Assembly (NCBI GenBank): GCA_035263725.1
Contig: DATFRC010000202.1
Coordinates: 1-44,957 of the forward strand
From: DASXRA01 sp035263725
Lineage (GTDB): Bacteria; Actinomycetota; Actinomycetes; Mycobacteriales; Jatrophihabitantaceae
DNA length: 44,957 nt
Direction of reading: 5' to 3'
Each line of letters opens with the position of its first letter. Positions within the stretch are counted from its first letter, which is position 1. Below the pieces are notes generated by a model. It saw nothing but the letters and a program-made list of their open reading frames with translations, ran no database searches and was not told the DNA's origin. The position numbers and the translations under genes are program-made. Positions 25,624 to 33,743 of the stretch are shown here, piece after piece.

Positions 25624-26295
25624 CTAGCCCTCAGCGAGCTCACGCCGGCTTTCACCCTCCTTCTGCGGTCTGGTGAGGGCCTCCTCGTTCTCCAGCGCGC
25701 GGATCAGTGCGGCGAAACCGGCATCGATACCGCCGGCGTCGGCGCTCGTGCGCCACTCGATGAGAAAACCTCGCAGCACCGCGAGGATCAATTCGGAGAC
25801 CTGAACCTTGCGCTGGTCATCCCACTGCGGCGGGCAGAGGGACAGCAGCGCGGGCAGATATTGCCGGGATGCCTCGCTGGAGAGGTGCGCGTAGCGGTCT
25901 GCGTCGTAAAGCGACAATCCGATGGCCTGATCGAGCACCCAGGATTCCCCGATGATCAGCGTGGGCCACATCGCGCGCACGCGGTCGGCCAGCGACCGCC
26001 CGGCAGGGCCGTGTGTCGCCGCGGCCAGCGCCCGCTCGATTCGCCGCTGACGTAGCTGCAGGACGGCCTGCGTCAACAGATCCTCGACACCGTCGAAGTA
26101 GTAGAGCAGCACTTTGTGCGTCGTGCCGGCGGCCCGCGCCGCCCGGCGCAGCGAGAACTCGACCAGGCCGTTGACCGCGAGGTCGTCGGTGACCAGGCTG
26201 AGCAGCTCGCGGCGCCTGGCCTCGCCCTTCGGCGATCCCGCCGAACGCCGATAACCTGCTCGCCCGTCGGAAACTCGGGAGCCGGTGGCGTCCAC
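25624..26295 (-). CDS. TetR-family regulator
   Basis: A 223-residue TetR-type repressor. The helix-turn-helix is at about residues 30-75 (ELLSLVTDDLAVNGLVEFSLRRAARAAGTTHKVLLYYF). The ligand-binding half contains LIIGESWVLDQAIGLSLYDADRYAHL. GTG at 26295 is chosen because AAGG lies six bases upstream and it falls just after the MMPL stop; a longer in-frame version would run into the exporter gene. It is 70 bases downstream of the MMPL gene on the same strand and is the likely repressor of that exporter. Confidence 0.85.
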   Translation of the reverse strand: MDATGSRVSDGRAGYRRSAGSPKGEARRRELLSLVTDDLAVNGLVEFSLRRAARAAGTTHKVLLYYFDGVEDLLTQAVLQLRQRRIERALAAATHGPAGRSLADRVRAMWPTLIIGESWVLDQAIGLSLYDADRYAHLSSEASRQYLPALLSLCPPQWDDQRKVQVSELILAVLRGFLIEWRTSADAGGIDAGFAALIRALENEEALTRPQKEGESRRELAEG

Positions 26296-26365
26296 ACCGA
26301 CAGCCTTGCACAACGTGGGCCGGGCGGGGCCGCCATTAAGCGACCCCGCCCGCGAGCATGATTCG

Positions 26366-28540
26366 TCAGGTGTGCACCAGTTCCGGTGTGCCCGCAACAT
26401 ACGCCGGGGCACGGCGCGACAGCCGGGACGGCCACCAGTTCGCCCGGCCGAGCAGCGCCATCAGCGACGGCAGCACCACGGCACGCACGACCAGAGCGTC
26501 GATCAGGATCGCCGCTGCCAGGCCTACCCCCAGCTGCTTGAACTCGATCATGTTCAGGCTAGCGAAGATCGCGAACACGGACACCATCACGACCGCTGCG
26601 CTGGTCACCACTCCGGCGGACCGGGTGATCCCGTGCCGGACCGCGTCCCGTGTCGACACACCCCGTGCCGCCGCTTCCCGAATCCGGCTCACGACGAAGA
26701 CGTGGTAGTCCATCGACAGGCCGAACAGCACGACGAACAGAAACAAGGGGATCCACGACACGATCGTGCCGTTCGAGTGATAGTGCAGCAGCCGGTCCGC
26801 CCAGTGGTGCTGGAACGTCAGCACGAGCACGCCGAACGCCGCGGCCGCCGACAGCATGTTCACCAGGATCGTCATCAGCGCGAGCACGACCGACCGGAAC
26901 GTGAACGCCATGATCAGGAACGTGAGCGCGAGCACGAAGCCGATCACCAGAGGGAGCCGCTCCCGCTGGTGCTGTGCGTAGTCGACGTTGGAGGCCGCTC
27001 CCCCGCCTACCGCGAACTCGGCACCCCGGATCGGCGCGATCGCCTGGGGCAGCACGGCGCCTCGCAATTGCTGCAGCGCCTGGCGCGCCTGGTGCGACGC
27101 CACCGGGTAGGGCACGTCGACGCTGAGCGTGTGCAGCGTCGCGTCGGCGGATGCCCGCAACTGGGGCACGTCGCCGGCAAACAGCGGGTTCGCCGCGAGC
27201 CGATGCGTCACGTAGCGCAGGGCGGCCGTCACGGCGCCCGCCTGCTGCGCTGGTGCCCGCACCACGATCTCGTCGGTGACCTGCTGACTGGGGAACGCCG
27301 CGGCGAGCCGATCGTAGGTCTGCACGGCCGGGATGGACTTGGGCAGATCCTTCTCGGTGGACTGGCCGAGCTTCATCGACAGGGCAGGCAGCGCCAGCGC
27401 GAGCATGGCCAGCGCCGAGATCAGGAATGTGAGTCCGGGACGCCGCAGTGCCGGCCGCAGCAGCGCCGGCCAGAGGCGAGGCTCGCCGGCCCGGTTGGTC
27501 AGCCGCCACACCACCGGGACCCGGGGGCGGTCGATGCGCCGGCCCAGCTTGGCGAGCAACGCGGGCAGCACGGTCAGCGAGCCGAGCACGGCGACGCCGA
27601 TCACCAGGATGGAGCCGATCGCGAGCGAGGAGAAGATCACGTCTCGGGTGAGGAACATGCCCGCCATCGCGACGATCACGGCAAGACCGGAGACGACGAC
27701 CGAGTGCCCGGAGGTTCGCGCCGCGACCTCGATGGCGTCCACGTGGCTGCGCCCGCGGGCACGTTCCTCGCGTTCCCGCTTGAGGTAGAACAACGAGTAG
27801 TCGACGCCCACTGCCATGCCCATCAGCAAGATCACGCTCGACGTGGTGCCCGAGTCGGGAACGAGATGGGACGCCACTGTCGAGAGACCCACCGCGGCGG
27901 CCACCGCCGAGAGGGCAAGCAGCACCGGGACTCCGGCCGCGATGATCGCACCGAAGGCGACCAGCAGGATCAACAGAGTCACCGGCAGGCTGATGCTGGT
28001 CGCCTTGCCGAAGGACTTGCCCAGCTCCGTGTTGATCGCCTTGGGAATGGAGGCGTCGCCGACCTCTTCGACGCGCAGTTGCGGGAACTCGTGCTGTGTC
28101 GCCGAGGTCGCGTCGAGCAACGGCTGTACCCGGTCCTGAGCCGTGTCGGGGTCGCCGCGCATGGTGACGTTCACCAGGACGGTGTTGCGCGCGTGCTGTG
28201 TCGCGTCGACGTGCGCAACCCCGGACAGCGCGGTGAGCCGCTCCCGCACGTCGGCGGTGGCGCGTGCGGCTGCCGATGCGTCGAGCGCGCCGTGCCGCGA
28301 GCTGATCAGGACGTGTTCGAGTGCCGGGTCGTCCATCTTCGCGTCGTGCAGCCAGTGCGCGGCGCGCCCGGACTGGCCGACGGCCTGGTCGAGGCTGGTC
28401 GCCTTCCGGGTACCGGCGGCGTGGCCGATCGCGAAGCAGGCGGCGACGAACGCCAGCCACAGTGCGATCGCCCGCCACGGATGGGTGGCGCTCCAGCGGG
28501 CGACGCGCACCGTCGCTGAGCGCCGTGGGGTGTGCTCCAT
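26366..28540 (-). CDS. MMPL-family (RND) exporter
   Basis: A 724-residue transporter of the MMPL/RND superfamily with 12 helices in two repeats. First helix AIALWLAFVAACFAIGHAA is followed by a large outer loop, then TLLILLVAFGAI and ILLMGMAVGVDYSLFYLKREREE (MMPL signature). The second repeat has LFGLSMDYHVFVVSRIREA. It is of the short type without a long C-terminal tail, closer to actinorhodin-type exporters than to MmpL3. ATG at 28540 has GGAGGA upstream. It is divergent from the two-component system, with 138 bases between starts, so either TetR or the response regulator may control it. Confidence 0.93.
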   Translation of the reverse strand: MEHTPRRSATVRVARWSATHPWRAIALWLAFVAACFAIGHAAGTRKATSLDQAVGQSGRAAHWLHDAKMDDPALEHVLISSRHGALDASAAARATADVRERLTALSGVAHVDATQHARNTVLVNVTMRGDPDTAQDRVQPLLDATSATQHEFPQLRVEEVGDASIPKAINTELGKSFGKATSISLPVTLLILLVAFGAIIAAGVPVLLALSAVAAAVGLSTVASHLVPDSGTTSSVILLMGMAVGVDYSLFYLKREREERARGRSHVDAIEVAARTSGHSVVVSGLAVIVAMAGMFLTRDVIFSSLAIGSILVIGVAVLGSLTVLPALLAKLGRRIDRPRVPVVWRLTNRAGEPRLWPALLRPALRRPGLTFLISALAMLALALPALSMKLGQSTEKDLPKSIPAVQTYDRLAAAFPSQQVTDEIVVRAPAQQAGAVTAALRYVTHRLAANPLFAGDVPQLRASADATLHTLSVDVPYPVASHQARQALQQLRGAVLPQAIAPIRGAEFAVGGGAASNVDYAQHQRERLPLVIGFVLALTFLIMAFTFRSVVLALMTILVNMLSAAAAFGVLVLTFQHHWADRLLHYHSNGTIVSWIPLFLFVVLFGLSMDYHVFVVSRIREAAARGVSTRDAVRHGITRSAGVVTSAAVVMVSVFAIFASLNMIEFKQLGVGLAAAILIDALVVRAVVLPSLMALLGRANWWPSRLSRRAPAYVAGTPELVHT

Positions 28541-28678
28541 GGGTGTCCTCCGCGGGATGATCTGGGCTATGTGACCAACCCTCGCGGCGTGTAGGCCCCC
28601 GCACACTGGGCCTGGGCCCCGAAGGAAAGGGGGCCTAGCACCACCATGCCGCCGCGCACGGTGCGTCAGGATGGACAC

Positions 28679-29824
28679 GTGGCGAACGAGGCAGGCAAGC
28701 GGCTGATGCTGCTCGGATGGGCGCTGACGCTCCTCGTGCTCGCGTTCGTCGGCCTGGCGCTGTTCATCTTCACGATCACCGGATTCGGCCTGGTGCTCGT
28801 CTCGATCGGCATCCCGATGTTGTTGGTGTCCTTGCCGGTGGTGCGGTGGTACGCCAATTTCCATCGCGGCTGGGCGGGCCGCATGCTCGGCACCCAGATC
28901 GCCTCGTCCTACCGCCCGCCGCGGCCCGGGAACGTGCTCGTTCGGCTCTGGGGGGTGGTTCGGGACCCGGCGACCTGGCGTGACGTGCTCTGGCTCCTGG
29001 TGAACTCCATCGCCGGCCTGACCTTGACGATCGTCGCGACGGTCGAGGCCGTGTTCGGGCTGCTGTTCTGGTGGTGGCCGAAGAAGACCGCGCTGTACGC
29101 CGACGCACAGTTGATCAAGTGGCTGCTCTCCCCCAGCAAGAAGGCGCTGCTAGCCAGCCGGGTGCGCGAGCTCGCCGAGTCACGCGCCGAGACGGTCGAT
29201 ACGCAAGCCGCCGAGATCCGCCGCATCGAGCGCGACCTGCACGACGGCGCGCAGGCCCGGCTCGTCGCACTCGGCATGAACCTCGGCATGGCCGCCGAGG
29301 CGGTCGAGCGGGATCCGGAAAATGCCAAGCTGCTGCTGGCCGAGGCGCAGGCGGCGAGCAGTGAGGCGCTGGCCGAGCTGCGCGGACTGGTCCGCGGAAT
29401 TCACCCGCCGGTGCTGGCGGATCGCGGGCTCGTCGGGGCGGTGCAAGCGCTGGCCCTTGCCAATCCGATGCCCGTCGAGGTCGAGGCTGATGTGCCGGAA
29501 CGGCTGCCGGCGCCGGTGGAATCGGCCGCGTACTTCGCAGTCGCCGAGGCGCTCACCAACGTGATCAAGCACAGCGGAGCGCACCGGGCACGGGTGTACC
29601 TGCGACATGACGGAGAGTTGCTGCGCATGACGGTCGAGGACGACGGCCGGGGCGGTGCCGATGCCGGCGCGGGGAGCGGACTGCGCGGAATCGAGCGGCG
29701 GCTAAGTGCCTTCGATGGCAGGCTGGACGTCACCAGCCCGCCCGGCGGGCCAACTGTCGTCACCATGGAGCTTCCGTGCGCGTCGTCCTCGCCGAAGACC
29801 TCGCCCTCCTCCGGGACGGGCTGA
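28679..29824 (+). CDS. NarL-type sensor histidine kinase
   Basis: A 381-residue sensor kinase. The N-terminal half is the four-helix 'putative sensor' membrane module (LMLLGWALTLLVLAFVGLALF, LVLVSIGIPMLLVSLPVV, WLLVNSIAGLTLTIVATV). The HisKA_3 phosphoacceptor is His188 in RIERDLHDGAQARLVALGM, and the ATPase domain carries AEALTNVIKHSGAHRA (N box) and VEDDGRGG, GSGLRGIERRL (G boxes). GTG 28679 follows AGGATGG; ATG 28646 is an alternative. Its last 49 bases overlap the response regulator in another frame, so the last about 16 residues (CASSSPKTSPSSGTG) are probably not structured. Confidence 0.92.
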   Translation: MANEAGKRLMLLGWALTLLVLAFVGLALFIFTITGFGLVLVSIGIPMLLVSLPVVRWYANFHRGWAGRMLGTQIASSYRPPRPGNVLVRLWGVVRDPATWRDVLWLLVNSIAGLTLTIVATVEAVFGLLFWWWPKKTALYADAQLIKWLLSPSKKALLASRVRELAESRAETVDTQAAEIRRIERDLHDGAQARLVALGMNLGMAAEAVERDPENAKLLLAEAQAASSEALAELRGLVRGIHPPVLADRGLVGAVQALALANPMPVEVEADVPERLPAPVESAAYFAVAEALTNVIKHSGAHRARVYLRHDGELLRMTVEDDGRGGADAGAGSGLRGIERRLSAFDGRLDVTSPPGGPTVVTMELPCASSSPKTSPSSGTG

Positions 29825-30420
29825 TCCGGCTGCTCGAGGCGCACGACTTCGACGTTGTAGAGGCAGTCGACAACGGCCCATCGCTGCTGCGCGCACTAGT
29901 GACTCATCGGCCCGATGTCGCCGTCGTGGATGTACGGCTACCGCCGACGTTCACCGACGAGGGGCTGCGTGCCGCGATCGAGGCACGCGCTCAGATCCCG
30001 GGTCTGCCGGTCTTGGTGCTCTCCCAGTACGTCGAGCAGCTATATGCCCGCGAGCTGCTCGCCGACCGCACCGGAGGTGTCGGCTATCTGCTCAAGGACC
30101 GGGTATTCAACGTGCGCCAGTTCGTGGACGCCGTCGAGCAAGTGGCCGGTGGCGGCACGGCAATGGACCCGGAGGTCATCTCCCAGCTGCTCACCAAGCG
30201 CGCCGGCGACGAGCCGCTGAAGGCGCTGACATCGCGTGAGCACGAGGTGCTCGGCCTGATGGCCGAGGGACGTTCGAACGCCGCAATCGCAGCTCGGCTG
30301 TACATCACCGAGAAGGCGGTCAGCAAACACACGAACAGCATCTTCACCAAGCTCGGGCTGCCTCCGTCGGAGGATGACAACCGGCGCGTGCGTGCAGTCC
30401 TCGCCTACCTGAACGGATAA
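29776..30420 (+). CDS. NarL/FixJ response regulator
   Basis: A 214-residue response regulator: receiver domain (residues 1-125) with Asp52 as phospho-acceptor (PDVAVVDVRLPP), acidic ED at 7-8 and Lys in YLLKD; LuxR-type helix-turn-helix at 150-210 (LTSREHEVLGLMAEGRSNAAIAARLYITEKAVSKHTNSIFTKLGL). Partner of the preceding kinase, whose end it overlaps by 49 bases. GTG start. Possible targets are its own operon and the divergent MMPL exporter. Confidence 0.93.
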   Translation: MRVVLAEDLALLRDGLIRLLEAHDFDVVEAVDNGPSLLRALVTHRPDVAVVDVRLPPTFTDEGLRAAIEARAQIPGLPVLVLSQYVEQLYARELLADRTGGVGYLLKDRVFNVRQFVDAVEQVAGGGTAMDPEVISQLLTKRAGDEPLKALTSREHEVLGLMAEGRSNAAIAARLYITEKAVSKHTNSIFTKLGLPPSEDDNRRVRAVLAYLNG

Positions 30421-30430
30421 CGTCGTCGCC

Positions 30431-32074
30431 ATGACCCAGTTCCGTGACGTCGCGACCGCCGCCCTCGACAGCTACCTCGCCGCAGACCCGGTCTCCGCTA
30501 CGTACCTGGGTGATCATCGCCACGACGGTGAGCTGCCCGATCCGTCATCGTCCGGTGCGGCGCGCCGCGCGAAGCAGCTACGCGAGCACGTGGCCGCCCT
30601 TGCCGACTCCGCCACCTCGGACCAGGCCGAGGCCATCGACGCCGAGGTGCTGGGCACCGTGCTGCGTGCCGAACTGTTCGAGCTCGAAGAGCTGCGAGAG
30701 GGCGAGTGGAACCCCATGCTGTACAACCCGGGCGGCGGGCTGCACGCGTTGCTGACGCGGAACTTTGCGCCGTTGCCGGAACGGCTGATCTCGCTGGGCG
30801 CCCGCCTGTCCGTCGTCGCCGACTACCTTGCCGCGGCACGTGAGCGGCTCGATGAGATGTCCGGCATCCACCTCGACACGGCGCTGCGTCAGCTGGACGG
30901 CACGCTGTCGCTGCTCGACGACACGGTGCCGGCAGCACTTGCCGACGCACCGCAGCTGCGCGACCGGCTGCAGCCGGAGGTGCAGGCCGCACGCAACGCC
31001 GTGGCAGAACATCGCGCTTGGCTGGCAGCCCGCTCCGATGACACCGGACGCGACCCACGCATCGGCGGGCGGCTGTTCGCCGGCAAGCTTGCGCTCACGC
31101 TCGACACGGACTTCGACCCGGCCGCGCTGCTCGCCCGCGCAGAGGCCGAGCTGGCCGAGTCCACGCAGCTGATCGTCGACGAGGCCGGACGGTACGCCGG
31201 CGTACGGCAAGCTGACACGACGACGGTGCGAGCCGTGCTCGACGAGCTGGCAACCGAGGCGCCGACCGATGAGACGATCCTCGATCTGTGCCGCGATGCG
31301 CTCGCCGACACCACCCGGTTCGTGCGCGACCGTGAGCTGGTCACCGTCTATGACGACCCGATCGCGGTCGTCGAGATGCCGGAGATCGACCGTGGGGTGT
31401 CCGTCGCGTACTGCCGCCCACCGGGACCGCTCGAGACCGCGCAGGTCGCCACCGAGTTCGCCGTCTCCCCTACCCCGTCGGACTGGACGGCTGAACAGCA
31501 GGCGTCCCTGTACCGCGAGTACAACCTCCACATGGTGCACAACCTGGCTGTACACGAAGCCATGCCGGGACATGCGCTCCAGCTGGCGCACTCCAACCGC
31601 TACCGCGCCAGCACTCCCGTGCGGGCAGTGTGGTGGAGCGGGCCGTTCGTCGAGGGATGGGCGGTCTACAGCGAAGAGCTGATGGCGGACCACGGCTACC
31701 GAGGCGACGTATCTGCGAAGGCGGCGTCCGCACTGCGCATGCAGCAGCTGAAGATGAGGCTGCGGTCGACCATCAATACGATCATGGACATCCGCTTCCA
31801 CCACGACGACCTGGACGAAGCGACCGCTATGGCGTTGATGACCGCGCGCGGCTTCCAGGAGCAGGGCGAAGCCGCCGGCAAGTGGCGGCGCGTGCAGCTC
31901 ACGGCGACCCAGCTGTGCACGTATTACGTCGGCTACAGCGAGGTGCGCGACCTCACCGGCGAGCTGGCGCGGCAGCGTCCACAGTGGACACAGCGGCAGC
32001 TGCACGATGCGGTGCTCAGCGCCGGATCGCCTCCGGTACGGCACCTGCGGACGCTGCTGCTCGACCGCGCCTGA
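30431..32074 (+). CDS. DUF885 family metallopeptidase-like protein
   Basis: A 547-residue protein of the DUF885 family, thought to be zinc peptidases. The signature HEAMPGHALQ contains His375, Glu376 and His381 (HExxxGH arrangement), and a further conserved block reads FVEGWAVYSEELM. It has no signal peptide, so it should be cytoplasmic. It starts ten bases after the response regulator and is likely cotranscribed. Its 3' end overlaps the convergent small membrane protein by 59 bases. The substrate is unknown. Confidence 0.9.
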   Translation: MTQFRDVATAALDSYLAADPVSATYLGDHRHDGELPDPSSSGAARRAKQLREHVAALADSATSDQAEAIDAEVLGTVLRAELFELEELREGEWNPMLYNPGGGLHALLTRNFAPLPERLISLGARLSVVADYLAAARERLDEMSGIHLDTALRQLDGTLSLLDDTVPAALADAPQLRDRLQPEVQAARNAVAEHRAWLAARSDDTGRDPRIGGRLFAGKLALTLDTDFDPAALLARAEAELAESTQLIVDEAGRYAGVRQADTTTVRAVLDELATEAPTDETILDLCRDALADTTRFVRDRELVTVYDDPIAVVEMPEIDRGVSVAYCRPPGPLETAQVATEFAVSPTPSDWTAEQQASLYREYNLHMVHNLAVHEAMPGHALQLAHSNRYRASTPVRAVWWSGPFVEGWAVYSEELMADHGYRGDVSAKAASALRMQQLKMRLRSTINTIMDIRFHHDDLDEATAMALMTARGFQEQGEAAGKWRRVQLTATQLCTYYVGYSEVRDLTGELARQRPQWTQRQLHDAVLSAGSPPVRHLRTLLLDRA

Positions 32075-32438
32075 GCAGGTCGGCAGCCGCCACGAACCCG
32101 GCGCCGGCCGCGGCTGCGGCGGCCACCGCCGTGGCGAGCCCCCGGACCCGGTCGACGCGCGCGTCGCGAGCGGCGATGGCGACGAACGCAGCGTCGGCGG
32201 CGTCCACCAGCGCCGAGGCCAGCAGCGCCGAAACCGGGCCGCGGCGGGCGACGCCCGCGCCAAGAATGCCTGCTCCGAGCGCGAGGTCACGCACCCCCGC
32301 CATCCGTGCCAGCCAGGACATGCGGGCGGCCGAAGCGCTGTCGACCCCGAGCAGCCGCACCGACGCGACGGGAAACGCGAGGAATGCCCCGCCGACTGCC
32401 AGTCGGCAGGCGCCAAGGATGACGGTAGGGCTGTGCAT
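32016..32438 (-). CDS. Small membrane protein (DUF4267-like)
   Basis: A 140-residue hydrophobic protein with about four helices: LGACRLAVGGAFLAFP, MAGVRDLALGAGILG, ASALVDAADAAFVAIA and ATAVAAAAAAGAGFVAAADLL. The RDLALG motif in the second helix matches the DUF4267-like/small membrane protein family common in actinobacteria. The function is unknown. The ATG at 32438 is chosen; an in-frame ATG at 32459 is possible. It is convergent with DUF885, with 59 bases of overlap, and divergent from rbpA. Confidence 0.7.
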   Translation of the reverse strand: MHSPTVILGACRLAVGGAFLAFPVASVRLLGVDSASAARMSWLARMAGVRDLALGAGILGAGVARRGPVSALLASALVDAADAAFVAIAARDARVDRVRGLATAVAAAAAAGAGFVAAADLLRRGRAAASAGAVPEAIRR

Positions 32439-32564
32439 CCCCTGTGAGTCACCTCCCATCGGGGCAACGCCATCGGGTCCTGGCACGTCTATGTCTGTAG
32501 AACGGCCACGTCGTGCGAGGTCCACGGTGCACACTCCGGGTTGGTTACTGCCAGCGCGGGTCCG

Positions 32565-32590
32565 GGAATCCTCGCCGGGTGTTGTGCGTT
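32565..32590 (+). promoter_or_regulatory. Sigma-R/SigH-type promoter before rbpA
   Basis: GGAAT (32565-32569) and GTT (32588-32590) are separated by exactly 18 bases, the full consensus GGAAT-N18-GTT of the thiol-oxidative-stress sigma factor SigR/SigH. It lies 44 bases before the rbpA start, and rbpA is a known SigR target in Streptomyces. Confidence 0.75.
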
Positions 32591-32633
32591 GGATTCGCGG
32601 AAGTGTTTGAGGACAGTCTTGGAGGTGCCCACT

Positions 32634-32981
32634 ATGGCAGATCGCACACTGCGGGGCAGTCGGATGGGCGCTGTTAGCTACGAGACCGAGTACGGTGCCG
32701 AGCCGGCGCCACGCAGCTTCGCCGCCTACCGCTGTGTTCGCGGACACGAGTTCACGATCCCGTTCTCCGAGGAGGCCGAGGTCCCACCGACCTGGGAGTG
32801 CCGCCTCGACGGGACGAACGCCCAGCTCGTCGACGGACCCGAGCCGGAGACGAAGAAGATCAAGCCCCCGCGCACGCACTGGGACATGCTGATGGAGCGT
32901 CGCACCGTCGCCGACCTCGAGGAAGTGCTGGCCGAGCGTCTCGACGTGCTACGCGCGCGGCGCGGCCAGAAGTCAGCCTGA
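32634..32981 (+). CDS. rbpA: RNA polymerase-binding protein RbpA
   Basis: A 115-residue actinobacterial transcription factor that binds the sigma-2 domain and beta-prime subunit and stabilises the open complex. The whole family pattern is present: LRGSRMGAVSYETE, RCVRGHEFTIPFSEEAEVPPTWECRLDG (zinc-binding-like Cys/His core), and the sigma-interaction end KPPRTHWDMLMERRTVADLEEVL. The ATG at 32634 follows GGAGGTG. The 3' end overlaps ppm1 (opposite strand) by nine bases. Controlled by the SigR-type promoter above. Confidence 0.97.
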   Translation: MADRTLRGSRMGAVSYETEYGAEPAPRSFAAYRCVRGHEFTIPFSEEAEVPPTWECRLDGTNAQLVDGPEPETKKIKPPRTHWDMLMERRTVADLEEVLAERLDVLRARRGQKSA

Positions 32982-33743
32982 CGTACTGCGGCGTCGCAGC
33001 GCGCGGCGCAGCTGATCTGCACGGTGGCGGGCACCCCATTGGGTGACCCGCCACAGTGCTTCTCGCACGATGCTCCCGCTCATCTTGCTCTCGCCCCGCT
33101 CGCGGTCGGCGAACGTGATCGGTACTTCGACGACCCGGAAGCCGGCCCGGGCGGCGCGCCAGGCCAGATCCACCTGGAAGCAGTATCCCTGCGAGGCGAC
33201 GCTGTCCAGGTCGATGCTCTCGAGGACGCCCCGCCGGTAGGCGCGGTAGCCGCCGGTTGCGTCACGAAGCGGCATGCCGAGGGCGATGCGGGTGTAGAGG
33301 TTGCCGCTGCGCGAGATCAGCTCCCGGGACTTCGGCCAGTTGACGACCGTTCCCCCGGCGACCCACCGCGAGCCTAGGACCACGTCCGCGTCGCGTAGGG
33401 CCGCGAGCAGTCGGGGAAGTTGTTCCGGCGCGTGCGAGCCGTCGGCGTCCATCTCGACGAGGACGTCGTAGCCGCGCTCCAGCCCCCAGCGGAAACCGGC
33501 GATGTATGCCGCGCCCAGGCCGGCCTTCTCGGGGCGATGCAGGACATGGACCCGCGGGTCGGCGATCGCGAGCTCGTCGGCGATCTTGCCGGTACCGTCA
33601 GGACTGGAGTCGTCAGCGACCAGTAGGTTCGCTTCCGGCACGGATTGCAGCACTCGAGCGACGATCGACTCGATGTTGTCGCGTTCGTTGTAGGTCGGGA
33701 CGATGACGAGTATGCGCCGGAGATCGTTCGCCGGACCTGTCAT
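32973..33743 (-). CDS. ppm1: Polyprenol-monophosphomannose synthase
   Basis: A 256-residue GT2-family glycosyltransferase that transfers mannose from GDP-mannose to polyprenyl phosphate at the cytoplasmic face, supplying lipoglycan and protein O-mannosylation. It shows IVPTYNERDNIESIV, VADDSSPDGTG, and the DxD-type VEMDADGSH. The ATG at 33743 overlaps the stop of lnt (ATGA), so the two are coupled. In Mycobacterium tuberculosis Lnt and Ppm1 are one fused protein; here they are separate, as in M. smegmatis. Confidence 0.95.
   Translation of the reverse strand: MTGPANDLRRILVIVPTYNERDNIESIVARVLQSVPEANLLVADDSSPDGTGKIADELAIADPRVHVLHRPEKAGLGAAYIAGFRWGLERGYDVLVEMDADGSHAPEQLPRLLAALRDADVVLGSRWVAGGTVVNWPKSRELISRSGNLYTRIALGMPLRDATGGYRAYRRGVLESIDLDSVASQGYCFQVDLAWRAARAGFRVVEVPITFADRERGESKMSGSIVREALWRVTQWGARHRADQLRRALRRRSTSG

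Noticed and set aside
26285..28519. A long open frame on the plus strand (about 740 codons) opposite the MMPL gene
   Set aside because: Rich in His, Arg, Gln and Asp with no domain or helices; it is the mirror of a high-GC coding sequence, and the minus strand encodes a clear MMPL transporter.
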